Shown here one piece after another: positions 49,969 through 60,104 of a DNA stretch of 64,000 nt. The notes under the pieces were generated by a model that saw only the letters and a list, made by a program, of their open reading frames with translations, made no database searches and had not been told where the DNA came from. Positions within the stretch are counted from its first letter, which is position 1. Every line of letters begins with the position of its first letter. The position numbers were made by a program, and so were the translations under genes. Source of the stretch: Achromobacter sp. Bel (GTDB lineage: Bacteria; Pseudomonadota; Gammaproteobacteria; Burkholderiales; Burkholderiaceae_B); contig NZ_JABBJN010000026.1 in NCBI RefSeq assembly GCF_012928505.1, positions 28,502 to 92,501 of the forward strand, in the 5' to 3' direction.

Positions 49969-50874
49969 TTACCGCGCCGGCGCGAAGCCGTACAAGCGTT
50001 CGGGGTTGTCGACCAGGATGCGGCGGCGCACGGCGGCGTCCGGCGCCCACAGCGCCAGCTGATTGCGCAGGCGGCCCGTGTTGACCATGCGCGCCTGATG
50101 CACGTGCGGCCAGTCGCTGCCCCACAGCATGCGGTCAGGCGCCGTCTCGATCAGCGTCTGCGCCCAGGGCACCACGTCGCTGAAATCGTCGAAGCGGTCG
50201 CTGATGCGGTAGGCGCCGGACAGCTTGACCCACCAGCCATGATCCCGGACCAGATGCTGCAAGGCCTGGAAGCCCGCGCTGCCCACGCCCTCGGCGACCG
50301 GCATGTGGCCCATGTGGTCTACCACGCCCGGCACCGGCAGCTTGCGCATGCGCGGCAAAAGCTCGGTCAACTGGCGCGCGTCCATCAGGAACTGCATGTG
50401 CCAGCCCAGGCCGGCAATGCGGTGCGCCAAGGTCTCCATCGCGTCAAAGCCGATGCCGCCGCCGAACAGCACATTGATGCGCAAACCGCGAACGCCGGCG
50501 GCATGCATGTCCGCCAGCTCGCTGTCCGTCACGGTAGGGGCCACCACGCCAATCCCGCGCAACTGATCGGGATGGCGGCGCAGCACCTCCAGCAGGTAGC
50601 GGTTGTCGGTACCGTAGACGCTGATCTGCACCAGCACGCCGCGCGACATGCCGGTCTGCTTCAGCATGCCCAGGTAAGCGGACTCCGGGGCCGGCGGCGG
50701 CGTGTAGGTGCGTTCCGGCACCAGCGGGTAGGCCACGGCGTCCTCGGCCACGACATGCGCGTGCGTATCGCAGGCGCCGGCCGGCACGTCAAAGGCGGCC
50801 GCGTCCATCTCGGGCAGCGGCGCCAGGCACAGGGGCGCTGGTTGCGCGGAAGAATCGGAAAGGGTCGGACGCAT
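49969..50874 (-). CDS. Amidohydrolase family 2 enzyme, lactonase/decarboxylase-like
   Basis: 301 residues. GACDTHAHVVAEDAVAYPL near 32-50 supplies the HxH metal motif. GVRGLRINVLFGGG near 130 and VVDHMGHMPV near 190 (His) are typical, and the terminal LWGSDWPHVHQARM near 255 holds the catalytic Asp. The pattern is that of the 2-pyrone-4,6-dicarboxylate hydrolase/LigI and related family. Hydrolysis of a lactone made by the same operon is a reasonable inference, consistent with the PcaC-like gene in the operon and the lactonase-like gene in the divergent one. Confidence 0.87.
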   Translation of the reverse strand: MRPTLSDSSAQPAPLCLAPLPEMDAAAFDVPAGACDTHAHVVAEDAVAYPLVPERTYTPPPAPESAYLGMLKQTGMSRGVLVQISVYGTDNRYLLEVLRRHPDQLRGIGVVAPTVTDSELADMHAAGVRGLRINVLFGGGIGFDAMETLAHRIAGLGWHMQFLMDARQLTELLPRMRKLPVPGVVDHMGHMPVAEGVGSAGFQALQHLVRDHGWWVKLSGAYRISDRFDDFSDVVPWAQTLIETAPDRMLWGSDWPHVHQARMVNTGRLRNQLALWAPDAAVRRRILVDNPERLYGFAPAR

Positions 50875-50913
50875 GCGGGGAGCTCCCAGAAAGGGTTCGA
50901 ACCGGAGAAGGGC

Positions 50914-51891
50914 TCAATTTACCGTGATGCCGGCATCCTTGATCAAGGCCGCGAAATGCGGCACGTCGCGGGCGATCAGCGCCTGGAATGCCGCCGCCCC
51001 CTGGTCTTTCCCTGCCGGCGCCTGGGCCGCCAGTTTATCCAGCGACTCGCGCACGCCCGGGCTTCTCAACGCGGCCGCCAAGGCCTGCTCCAGCCGCGCG
51101 ATCACGGCGGGCGGCGTACCCGCGGGCGCGGCGATGCCGTTCCACACGCTCATGTTGAAGTCCGGCACCCCTGCTTCGGCGAATGTCGGCACATCGGGGA
51201 TCTGCGGCAGACGCGATGCGGAGGCCACCGCCAGCGCCGTGACGCGTTTGGCTTCATGGATGGGGATCATCGTGACGGTCTGGTCGATCACCGCGTCCAC
51301 CGTGCCCGCCATCAGGTCGGCGATCGCCGGCCCCGCGCCCCGGTACGGAATCTGCATTCCTTGCGTATGCGTGACGTGCATGAAGTAGGCCGCGGCGATA
51401 TGGCTGGTGGAGCCGGACCCCGCATTGCCGAAGTTCACGTCGGCGCCGTTCTTCTTCAAGCGCGCGACGAAGTCCGGCAGCGTGGCGATGCCGCTTTTCT
51501 TGCTGACGGACAGCACCATCGGCACCGTCGCCACCAGCCCGACCGCGCTCATGTCGCGGCGCGGATCGAACTTGCTTTTGGGGTACAGCGACGGCGCGAT
51601 AGCCAGCGAGCCCATATTGCCGAAGGTGATGGTGTAGCCGTCGGGTGCGGCACGGGTCACGCGCTGGTTGCCGATCATGGTGCCGCCGCCCCCCAGGTTT
51701 TCCACCACGACGGTCTGGCCCAGGTTTTCGCCCATGGCCTGCGCCACGATCCGGGCCAGGCCGTCAGTGGATCCGCCGGCCGCGTACGGCACCACCATCG
51801 AGATGGCGCGCGTGGGATAGTCCTGCGCGGACGCGTTGGCGCCAAGCGCGATCAGGCCGGCGCCCAGGGTCGCCAGAAAAGTCTTCTTCAT
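50914..51891 (-). CDS. Bug/TctC-family periplasmic solute-binding protein
   Basis: 325 residues from the ATG at 51891 (MKKTFLATLG), which starts a clear signal peptide ending ASA near 22. Marks are VVPYAAGGSTDG, VENLGGGGTMIGNQRV, AAPDGYTITFG, FGNAGSGSTSHI and YRGAGPAIADLMAGTVDAV. It is the receptor of this leftward operon, although a full ABC importer is encoded on the divergent side. The ligand is presumably a carboxylate of the pathway. Confidence 0.93.
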   Translation of the reverse strand: MKKTFLATLGAGLIALGANASAQDYPTRAISMVVPYAAGGSTDGLARIVAQAMGENLGQTVVVENLGGGGTMIGNQRVTRAAPDGYTITFGNMGSLAIAPSLYPKSKFDPRRDMSAVGLVATVPMVLSVSKKSGIATLPDFVARLKKNGADVNFGNAGSGSTSHIAAAYFMHVTHTQGMQIPYRGAGPAIADLMAGTVDAVIDQTVTMIPIHEAKRVTALAVASASRLPQIPDVPTFAEAGVPDFNMSVWNGIAAPAGTPPAVIARLEQALAAALRSPGVRESLDKLAAQAPAGKDQGAAAFQALIARDVPHFAALIKDAGITVN

Positions 51892-52009
51892 TGTCTTGCT
51901 CCTCGCTGTTTCTGCCGGCAACAGCCGGCCCTCCGCCTTGTCCTGGCGGATGCTTGTGATGCAGGTTGAAATGGCGGCGCGGCCGTTGCCGCGCCGTCGT
52001 TGAAGCGGC

Positions 52010-52924
52010 CTAGCTTTTCTTCGCGGCGAGCTCCACGCCGGCCAACTGCTCGGACAGGCGCGCGACAGCGGTATGGTCCTGTCCCTTACCCAAGGTCTTG
52101 CCCGCAGAGGCCCACAATTCGCGACACAGCGACGCGAACGGCGTGGGCGTGCCGGTGTCGGTGGCGATGCCCAGCGCGATGCCCAGGTCCTTGACCATCA
52201 GGTCCAGGCCGAAGCCCGAATTGAACTCGCGCGACAGCACGAACTGCTTGAACTTCTTCTGCGTGGAATTGTTCATGCCCGTCGACGCGTTCAGCACGTC
52301 CACGATCACATTAGGATCCAGACCGAACTGCTGGCCGATCAGCATGGCTTCGACGCCGATCAGGAAGCCGCCCGCCGACACCAGGTTGTTCAGCGCCTTC
52401 ATGGCATGGGCGCTGCCCACGTCGCCCACGGCGGTGATCGACGTGCCCATCGCGGACAGCGCGGGGCGCACGCGCTCCAGCGTGGCGGCCGGGCCGCCGA
52501 ACATGATCGCCAGTTCACCCGTGCGCGCACGCGGCACCCCGCCCGACACCGGCGCGTCCACCATCTGGCTGCCGGCGGCGTCCACGGCCTGGGCCAGCCG
52601 CTGCGTATGCGCCGGCACGCCGGAGCTCATCTCCACCACGACGCTGCCCGGGCGCAGGCCCGCCAGCACGCCTTGTTCGCCGCCCAGCACCTGTTCCACG
52701 ATGGCGCTGGTGGGCAGCATCGTGAAGACGAGGTCGGATTGCGCGGCCAGCGCGGCGCAGGTGGCGGCGGCCTGGCCGCCCACGTCCTTTGCGAATTTGT
52801 CGGCCTGCCCCGGCACGGCGTCGAACACCGTCACCGCATAGCCCGCCTGCACAAGGCGCGCCGCCATCGGCCAGCCCATGCTGCCGATGCCAACCACGCC
52901 CACGCGTTCTTGCGGTGCGCTCAT
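52010..52924 (-). CDS. 3-hydroxyisobutyrate/tartronate-type dehydrogenase
   Basis: 304 residues. GVVGIGSMGWPMAARLVQAGY at about 9-29 is the NAD site; DAPVSGGVPRARTGELA near 122-138 binds the substrate carboxylate; GSAHAMKALNNLVSAG near 170 carries the catalytic Lys. A beta-hydroxyacid would be oxidised to a semialdehyde, or reduced in reverse. Its start overlaps the PcaC-like gene stop by four bases. It is homologous to ltnD but only at family level. Confidence 0.9.
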   Translation of the reverse strand: MSAPQERVGVVGIGSMGWPMAARLVQAGYAVTVFDAVPGQADKFAKDVGGQAAATCAALAAQSDLVFTMLPTSAIVEQVLGGEQGVLAGLRPGSVVVEMSSGVPAHTQRLAQAVDAAGSQMVDAPVSGGVPRARTGELAIMFGGPAATLERVRPALSAMGTSITAVGDVGSAHAMKALNNLVSAGGFLIGVEAMLIGQQFGLDPNVIVDVLNASTGMNNSTQKKFKQFVLSREFNSGFGLDLMVKDLGIALGIATDTGTPTPFASLCRELWASAGKTLGKGQDHTAVARLSEQLAGVELAAKKS

Positions 52925-53334
52925 GCTTGCTGCTCCTTGAAGGCGCCTTCTTCCTCCAGCACCTGGTTGGCCACCTTGAAGGCGTCCAGGCCGGCGGGGA
53001 TGCCGCAATACACGGTGGCTTGCAGCAGGATCTCCTTGATCTCTTCAACGGTCACGCCATTGTTCAGCGCGCCTTTGACGTGCAGCTTGATCTCGGCCGG
53101 GCGGTTCAGCGCCGTCAGCATGGCCAGGTTCAGCATGCTGCGCGTCTTTTTCTCCAGGCCCGGACGGCCCCAGGTGTAGCCCCAGCACCACTCGGTCGTG
53201 ATGTGTTGGAACGCCATCATGAAATCGTTGGCGCGGGCCAGCGAACCGTCCACGTATTCAGTGCCCAGCACTTCGCGGCGCAGGTTCAGGCCTTGGTCGA
53301 ACAGGGCTTGGGTTTCGGATTTGGTGTCTGCCAT
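52921..53334 (-). CDS. Carboxymuconolactone decarboxylase-family protein (PcaC-like)
   Basis: 137 residues, the length of 4-carboxymuconolactone decarboxylase. The core reads CWGYTWGRPGLEKKTRSM near 49-66, MLTALNRPAEIKLHVKGALNNG near 72-93 with the conserved Glu and His, and VYCGIPAGLDAF near 110. It is an all-helical enzyme of the CMD/AhpD fold; the HVKGALNNGVT motif is as in PcaC. No other protocatechuate genes are nearby, so the substrate is probably another carboxylated lactone. It opens the leftward operon. Confidence 0.88.
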   Translation of the reverse strand: MADTKSETQALFDQGLNLRREVLGTEYVDGSLARANDFMMAFQHITTEWCWGYTWGRPGLEKKTRSMLNLAMLTALNRPAEIKLHVKGALNNGVTVEEIKEILLQATVYCGIPAGLDAFKVANQVLEEEGAFKEQQA

Positions 53335-53434
53335 GAGTTCCTCGTTTGATGATGGTGACGGGCGCCGAACCGGCTTGCGCTCGGCTTGTTTTGTCTGATT
53401 GTCAGTTAATTTTCGTCCGATCGTCAATAGTCAG

Positions 53435-53447
53435 ATTGTCGGACAAT
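53435..53447. promoter_or_regulatory. GntR-type operator in the divergent spacer
   Basis: ATTGTCGGACAAT is a 13-bp dyad with a central G and fits the GntR/FadR consensus TNGTNNNACNA. Related GATTGTCAG and GATCGTCAA copies stand just leftward (53394-53427). It abuts the -35 of the rightward promoter, so the GntR protein at 58184-58927 may repress both divergent operons from here. Confidence 0.6.
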
Positions 53448-53451
53448 ATTC

Positions 53452-53480
53452 TTGACTGCTTAAAAAATGCGCACAATAAT
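53452..53480 (+). promoter_or_regulatory. Sigma-70 promoter of the rightward ABC operon
   Basis: TTGACT (53452-53457) and AATAAT (53475-53480) are 17 bases apart and match the consensus at five of six positions each. The start codon is 60 bases downstream. Confidence 0.65.
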
Positions 53481-53540
53481 GCGGCAACGCGCCGGGCTGG
53501 CTGCCGTGCGCCCATACCCACAAAAAGCCAGGAGACAAGC

Positions 53541-54761
53541 ATGAAAGAAACCCCCAAGCAGGCCGTGCGCCACGGGCGCCGGGAATTTGTCGCTGGACTG
53601 GGTGCGGCCGCGCTGGCGGCCACCCTGCCCGGCCGCGTGCTCGCCGCTCCGGCGGACATCAATGTCGGCGTGATCCTGCCGCTATCAGGCGCGAATGCGC
53701 AGTTCGGCATCAATTCGCGGCAGGGCCTGGAATTGGCGGCGGACGAGATCAACGCGGCGGGCGGCATCAAGTCCCTGGGCGGCGCCAAGCTCAAGCTGGT
53801 CATCGCGGACGCCACCTCGCAGCCCACCACCGCCGCCACGGTGGCGCAGCGCCTGATCACGCAGAACCGCTGCGTGGCCCTGATCGGCGCCTACGCCTCC
53901 TCGCTGACGCTGGCCGTGTCGGAGGTGACCGAACGCCGCGGCATCCCGCTGCTGACCATGTCGTTCTCCGACGTGCTGACCGAGCGCGGCTTCAAGCACA
54001 TCTTCCAGGTGGTATCCAAAGGCTCGGTGCTGGGCCGCGCGCAGTACGACTATGCGGCGTCCGTCGTGGCAGGCGCCTCCGACATCAAGAAGATCGCGCT
54101 GCTGTACGAAGACACGGCCTACGGCACGTCGCAAGCCGTAGGCGTGCGCAATGCGGCCAAGGCGGCCGGCGCGCAGATCGTGCTGGACGAGGCGTATCCG
54201 CTGGGCATCACCGACGTTACGCCGCTGATCAGCAAGCTGCGCGCGTCCGACGCCCAGATCGTGTTTCCGATTTCCTATCTGAACGACAGCCTGCTGATCA
54301 TCCGGGTGATGCGCCAGCAGCGGCTGACGGTGCCGATCGTGGGCGGCGCGGCGGGCTACGTGATTCCCGATTTCGCGAAGGCGCTGGGCCAGTATTCGCA
54401 GGCCGTGCTATCGATCGCCCCGGCCAATTATGACCAGGCGCCGGAATACACCGAGCGCTACCGCAAGCGCTTCGGCACCTTCATGCCGCACGAGGCCCTG
54501 GAACACGCCGTATGCGCCGGCGTGCTGGCCCAGGCCCTTGAGGTGGCGGCGTCCGACAAGCCCGAAGCGGTATCGAAGGCGTTGCGCGCCCAGAAGTACG
54601 ACCAGGGCTGGGCTGGCGTGATGTCGGGCGGCGGCGTGCATTTCGACGCCAATGGCCTGAACACCCTGGCCCAACCCATCATGGTCCAGTGGCAGAACAA
54701 CGAGTTGGTGTCGGTGTGGCCCCAGGCGCTGGCCAAGGGCCGCGTCATCACCGCCAGCTGA
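53541..54761 (+). CDS. LIV-type ABC transporter binding protein
   Basis: 406 residues from the ATG at 53541, with AGGAG before it. The N-terminus has HGRREFVAGLGAAALAATLPG, a twin-arginine-like signal cleaved near residue 36. The mature type I fold reads INVGVILPLSGANAQFGINSRQGLELAADEINAAGG (ends near 45-80), LIGAYASSLTLAVSEV near 115, and IALLYEDTAYGTSQAVGVRNAA near 180. It is the receptor of the permease and ATPase genes that follow in order. It is not close to the other two LIV-type receptors in the window. Confidence 0.92.
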   Translation: MKETPKQAVRHGRREFVAGLGAAALAATLPGRVLAAPADINVGVILPLSGANAQFGINSRQGLELAADEINAAGGIKSLGGAKLKLVIADATSQPTTAATVAQRLITQNRCVALIGAYASSLTLAVSEVTERRGIPLLTMSFSDVLTERGFKHIFQVVSKGSVLGRAQYDYAASVVAGASDIKKIALLYEDTAYGTSQAVGVRNAAKAAGAQIVLDEAYPLGITDVTPLISKLRASDAQIVFPISYLNDSLLIIRVMRQQRLTVPIVGGAAGYVIPDFAKALGQYSQAVLSIAPANYDQAPEYTERYRKRFGTFMPHEALEHAVCAGVLAQALEVAASDKPEAVSKALRAQKYDQGWAGVMSGGGVHFDANGLNTLAQPIMVQWQNNELVSVWPQALAKGRVITAS

Positions 54762-54788
54762 GCGCGCGGCGCGAACCGGAGGACTGTC

Positions 54789-55649
54789 ATGCAATTCTTG
54801 CAGGCGCTGGTAGACGGCATTCTGCTGGGCGGCGTGTACGCGGTCATCTCGATCGGGCTGACGCTCGTCTTCGGGGTGGTCTCCATCGTCAACTTCGCCC
54901 AGGCCGAGTTTCTGATGGTGGGCATGTTCGTGGCGTACTTCGCCTGGAAATTTCTGGGGCTGGACCCGCTGGTCGGGTCGTTGCTGTCGTTCGCCGTGGC
55001 CTTCGTGCTGGGCGTGCTGACGCAGAAGTTCCTGATCAACCGGGTGCTGAAGGCGCCGGCGGTGGCGCAGATCTTCCTGACGGTGGGCCTGCTCATCGTG
55101 ATGGAGAACCTGGCCCTGATCCTGTTCGGCTCCGAATTCCGCTCGGTGCAGACGCCCTATCAGATGACGGCGCTGGCGGTCGGCCCCATCCTCCTTAGCG
55201 CACCCTATCTGCTGGCGTTCACGGTGGCCGCTGTCGCCGGACTGACGCTGTGGTGGGTCCTGAAGAAAACCTGGTGGGGCATGGCGGTGCGTGCGACCGC
55301 CCAGGACCCGATGGCCGCCCGGCTGTCCGGCATCTCCACGCATCGCGTGCACCAGTTGGCCTTCGGGCTGGGCGTGGGGCTGACGGCCTTGGGCGGCGGC
55401 ATCATCCTGCCCTACCTCACGGCCTCCACCACCGTCGGCGCGCAGTTCAGCGTGCTGATGTTCACGGCGGTGGTGCTGGGCGGTCTGGGCAGCGTGATGG
55501 GCGCGGTGGTGGGCGGGGTGGCGGTCGGCGTGATCCAGTCGCTGTCGTCGCTGGTGCTGCCCATGCAGCTGCAGAACCTGGTGCTGTTCGCCATCTTCAT
55601 CCTTGTCCTGGCCGTGCGCCCGGAAGGTCTTTTGAAAAGGGCTGCCTGA
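54789..55649 (+). CDS. livH: LIV-type ABC transporter permease, LivH-like
   Basis: 286 residues, hydrophobic. GILLGGVYAVISIGLTLVFGV near 10-30 and VNFAQAEFLMVGMFVAY near 37-53 are the LivH signature, and ATAQDPMAARLSGISTHRV near 178 is the conserved loop. The stop overlaps the LivM ATG by one base (TGATGG), so the two halves are coupled. It begins 27 bases after the binding protein. Confidence 0.92.
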   Translation: MQFLQALVDGILLGGVYAVISIGLTLVFGVVSIVNFAQAEFLMVGMFVAYFAWKFLGLDPLVGSLLSFAVAFVLGVLTQKFLINRVLKAPAVAQIFLTVGLLIVMENLALILFGSEFRSVQTPYQMTALAVGPILLSAPYLLAFTVAAVAGLTLWWVLKKTWWGMAVRATAQDPMAARLSGISTHRVHQLAFGLGVGLTALGGGIILPYLTASTTVGAQFSVLMFTAVVLGGLGSVMGAVVGGVAVGVIQSLSSLVLPMQLQNLVLFAIFILVLAVRPEGLLKRAA

Positions 55650-56615
55650 TGGCCATGACTCGACAATCCCTCCCATGGGCCGCGCTGTTGGCCATCGCGC
55701 TGGCCGCGCCCTGGCTGATGGAAGACCAGGGCTACGGCATCCGTGTCCTGACGCTGGTGCTGCTGTTCGCCGCGATGGGCCAATCCTGGAACATCGTGGG
55801 CGGGCTGGCCAACCAGATTTCCCTGGGGCATGCGGCGTTTTTCGGCCTGGGCGCCTACACCTCGACCCTGCTGCTGATGCGCTACGGCATTTCGCCGTGG
55901 CTGGGCATCGTGGCCGCGATGGCGGTGGCGGCCGTGGCGGGCGCGCTGCTCAGCCTGCCCACCATGCGGCTGCGCGGCCACTACTTCGCACTGGCCACCC
56001 TGGCGTTCGGCGAGGTGCTGCGCGCGATCGCCAACACCTGGGCGTCGGTGACGGGCGGACCGGTCGGCCTGTCCATCCCGTTTTCGGAAGGCGTAGCGCA
56101 GATGCAGTTCAAATCCAGCATCCCCTACTACTACCTGATGCTGGGGGCCGCGCTGGTCACGTCGGTGGTTTTCGCGCTGATCAGCCGTTCGCGCCTGGGC
56201 TACCGCCTGCGCGCGGTGAAGGCCAACCCGCAGGCGGCGGAGGTCATCGGCGTGAACACTGCAAGAACGCGCATCCTGGCGGCCGTGATCTCGGCCGCGC
56301 TGATGGGCGCCTGCGGCACGCTGTACGCGCAGTTCATCTACTTCTTCGATCCGGACACCGTGTTCTCGCTGGTGGGCGTCTCGGTGCGCGTGGCGCTGAT
56401 CTGCATCATTGGCGGCGTTGGCACCGTGGCCGGCCCGCTGATCGGCGCCCTGGTCATCATCCCGCTGGAAGAAGTGTTCAATGACTGGCTGTCCGGGCAC
56501 ACCGCGGGCGTATCCCAGCTGGCCTTCGGGCTGATCCTGATCGCCATCATCCTGATCGAGCCGCGTGGCCTGTCGGCGCTGTGGACGCGGCTGTGCAATC
56601 TGACGCGGGGCCAGC

Positions 56616-56623
<8 letters not shown>
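55649..56623 (+). CDS. livM: LIV-type ABC transporter permease, LivM-like
   Basis: 324 residues from the ATG at 55649. GQSWNIVGGLANQISLGHAAFFGLGAY near 40-66 (ends given) is the LivM signature. RLGYRLRAVKANPQAAEVIGVNTARTR near 188 and a Gly-rich IGGVGTVAGPLIGALVIIPLEE near 252-273 are also typical. Here LivM is a separate protein, unlike the fused LivM-LivG encoded at 8727. It overlaps the LivG gene by 8 bases. Confidence 0.92.
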
Positions 56624-57352
<729 letters not shown>

Positions 57353-57356
<4 letters not shown>

Positions 57357-58066
57357 GCTTGCTGCAGATCCAGGGGCTGACCGCCTCCTATGACCGCAGC
57401 CCGGTGCTGCACGAGGTCTCGCTGGACGTCCCCGAAGGCGGCTTCATCGCCGTCGTCGGCGCCAACACCGCAGGCAAAAGCACGCTGTTGCGCTGCATCT
57501 CGGGGTTACTGGACAAGGTGAGCGGCAGCATCGCCTTCGACGGCCGGGACATCCTGCACCTGGCGCCGCACCGCATCCCGGAATTGGGTATCGCCCACGT
57601 CCCCGAGGGCCGCCACGTTTTCCCGGAAATGACGGTGGAGGAAAACCTGTATCTGGGCGGCTATACCCGTCGCCGTGACGCCACGGGCCTCAAGCGCGGT
57701 TGCGAGCGGGTCTACGCCCTGTTCCCCCGCCTGCATGAACGGCGCCGGCAGCAGGCGGGCACGCTGTCCGGCGGCGAACAGCAGATGGTGGCATTCGGGC
57801 GCGCGCTGATGCTGGAACCCCGGCTGCTGCTGTTGGATGAACCCAGCCACGGCCTGGCGCCCAAGATCGTCGAGGAAATGCACCAGGCCATGATCGACAT
57901 CCACCGCAGCGGGCTGACCATCCTGCTGGTGGAGCAAAATACCCGGCTGGCCCTGTCGGTGGCGGAATACGCCTACGTGTTGCAATCCGGGACGATGGTG
58001 CTGTCCGGGCCCAGCAACGCGCTGCTGGAAGACAGCCGCGTGCGCGCCGCGTACCTCGGGTTATAG
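57353..58066 (+). CDS. livF: LIV-type ABC transporter ATPase, LivF-like
   Basis: 237 residues from the ATG at 57353, overlapping the LivG stop. Walker A reads GANTAGKST, with Thr where LivF usually has Gly; the GxxxxGKST frame is intact. The signature LSGGEQQM is near 136 and Walker B LLLLDEPSHGLAP near 156. It completes the transporter. A 117-base gap then precedes the GntR gene. Confidence 0.92.
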
Positions 58067-58183
58067 CCATGGCCCGCCGGCGGGATATATTGCGTCTTTA
58101 CGTTGAACCGGCGGTGCGCCGCAGCCGGGCCAAAAGCCCCCGCTGCCGCTCGCGCCCGCCGTTACGCTAAGCGAGAGACAGCC

Positions 58184-58927
58184 ATGCCCACCCCCACCGG
58201 CGCAGTATTCGAAAAACCCACCACCTTGCGCACCCGCGTCGAGGAATTCCTGCGCACGTCCATCATGGATGGCCGCATCAAGGGCGGCGAACGCTTGCGC
58301 GAAGCCGAACTGTGCGAACAGCTGAACATCAGCCGCAGCACACTGCGCGAGGCGCTGCGCACACTGGAAGCCGAACGCCTGATCTCGATCGAGCCGCACC
58401 GCGGTCCGACGGTGGTACGCATTACCGAGAAGGCCGCCCGCGACCTGTATTCCCTGCGCGCCCTGCTGGAAGGCTTTGCCGCGCATGAATTCGCGCGACT
58501 GGCCAGCGACACGGACGTCGAACGCCTGCGCAAGGCCGTGGACGCGCTGCACCGCCAGGCCAAGGGCAGCAACAAATCAGCATTGCTGGCGGCCAAGCGC
58601 GATTTCTACGACGTGCTGCTGTCGGGCTGTGACAACGATCTGATCAAGGACATGCTGCCCGGCCTGCTGTCGCGCATCAACCTGCTGCGCGCCACCTCGT
58701 TCGCGCGCGCCGACCGGCTACCGGAAAGCATGGCCGAAATCGACCACATCTTCGAGCGCATCCAGGCTCGGGATCCACAAGGCGCCCAAGCCGCCGCACA
58801 GAGCCATATCGTGAACGCCGAACGCACCGCGCTCGACGTGCTCAGGCGCCAACAAGAGGAGACATCCACAAGTGAAGGCGATCGTCCAGGAACTGAGGGC
58901 CGCAGCGGCCCTGGCGCAGCAGGATAG
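58184..58927 (+). CDS. GntR-family regulator (FCD subgroup)
   Basis: 247 residues from the ATG at 58184. The HTH is at about 15-80 (EAELCEQLNISRSTLREALRTLE). The FCD domain follows (LRALLEGFAAHEF, LAAKRDFYDVLLSGCDND, EIDHIFERIQARD, AAAQSHIVNAE). The last 15 residues are read through the start of the next gene, which overlaps by 56 bases. It probably controls both divergent operons through the TNGTNNNACNA-type dyad at 53435-53447. Confidence 0.9.
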   Translation: MPTPTGAVFEKPTTLRTRVEEFLRTSIMDGRIKGGERLREAELCEQLNISRSTLREALRTLEAERLISIEPHRGPTVVRITEKAARDLYSLRALLEGFAAHEFARLASDTDVERLRKAVDALHRQAKGSNKSALLAAKRDFYDVLLSGCDNDLIKDMLPGLLSRINLLRATSFARADRLPESMAEIDHIFERIQARDPQGAQAAAQSHIVNAERTALDVLRRQQEETSTSEGDRPGTEGRSGPGAAG

Positions 58928-60104
58928 CGAGTTCATCTCCGCAGCCAGGGGCCTGCCGTGCGCCATCTGGCTGCAAGCCGGCGCGGATCCGGAAGACCGG
59001 GTCCCCGCCTGGGCGGGCCAACCCGCCGCCCCCTCGCAGTGCCTCGTCATCAGCGCCCCGCCGGACACCTGGCGAAAACTGCTGGATCCTGCCCCGCCTC
59101 CTGGCTACCACTCCTTCACCGCCGCCCACCGCCAGGCCCACGGCCTGCGCGTGAAAGGCGACGCGCTGGCCATTGCCCAGGCCCTGCATCCCCTGGAACG
59201 GCTGTTCGAGATCCTGCGCGGACAGCTCCACGCCGCGCCCGCCCTGCTGGACCGCAGCGCCATCGCCGGCCACTACGCCACCGTGGACCTGGGCGCGGCG
59301 TCCACATCCCTCTACTATGAAACCAGCGGCCTGGCCGATGGCCCACCGCTCTTGATGCTGCACACGGCCGGCGCCGATTCGCGCCAGTATCACGCGCTGA
59401 TGGCCGACCCCGGCCTGCGCCGCCAATGGCGCATGATCGCCTTCGACATGCCCGGCCACGGGCGCAGCATGCCGCTGCCCGGCCAGGCCTGGACCGAAAC
59501 AGGCCTGACCCGCGACGCCTATCTGCGGACCTGCCTGGCCGTCATCCGCCAGGTCGCCGGCGGCCCCGCCGTCTTGCTGGGCTGTTCGATGGGCGCCGCG
59601 ATGGCGCTGGTCGCCGCTGCCCGCAGCCCGGACGACGTGGCAGGCGTTGTGGCGCTGGAAGCGCCGTGGAAAGCCACGGGACGGCGCACGCCGATGCTGT
59701 GCCACCCGCAGGTCAACCAGGCAGCGCACAACCCCGCCTACGTGCGCGGGCTGATGGGCCCGGCGGCCACGCTGGAAGCCCGCCGCGACGCCGCCTGGAT
59801 CTACGCGCAAGGCGGCTTCAACGTCTACGCCAACGACCTGTGGTTCTACAGCGAAGATTTTGACGCCGCCGAGCACCTGGCCGGCCTGGAGGCCCGCCGC
59901 TTCGGCGTGTCGCTGCTGACCGGCGCCTACGACTATTCCGCCAGCCCGGAGGACAGCCGCCGCGTCGCGGCGCGCATTCCGGGTGCGCGCTTCACCGCCA
60001 TGCCCGAGCTGGGCCACTTCCCGATGGTCGAAGACCCGCAACGCCTGCTGGACTACCTGCGGCCCGAACTCGACCACATCCGAACCGCACGGGGAATCGC
60101 ATGA
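58872..60104 (+). CDS. Alpha/beta hydrolase with an N-terminal extension
   Basis: 410 residues. The GTG start has GAGGAG before it. Residues about 135-400 are an alpha/beta hydrolase: LLMLHTAGADSRQYHAL (oxyanion region), AFDMPGHGRS near 193, the nucleophile elbow LLGCSMGAAMAL near 237, the acid in LTGAYDYSASPED near 350, and the catalytic His in MPELGHFPMVEDP near 380. The first 130 residues are extra and end in GDALAIAQALHPLERLFEILRG, reminiscent of an SCP2-like lipid-binding fold. An ester, thioester or lactone is the likely substrate. Confidence 0.85.
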   Translation: MKAIVQELRAAAALAQQDSEFISAARGLPCAIWLQAGADPEDRVPAWAGQPAAPSQCLVISAPPDTWRKLLDPAPPPGYHSFTAAHRQAHGLRVKGDALAIAQALHPLERLFEILRGQLHAAPALLDRSAIAGHYATVDLGAASTSLYYETSGLADGPPLLMLHTAGADSRQYHALMADPGLRRQWRMIAFDMPGHGRSMPLPGQAWTETGLTRDAYLRTCLAVIRQVAGGPAVLLGCSMGAAMALVAAARSPDDVAGVVALEAPWKATGRRTPMLCHPQVNQAAHNPAYVRGLMGPAATLEARRDAAWIYAQGGFNVYANDLWFYSEDFDAAEHLAGLEARRFGVSLLTGAYDYSASPEDSRRVAARIPGARFTAMPELGHFPMVEDPQRLLDYLRPELDHIRTARGIA

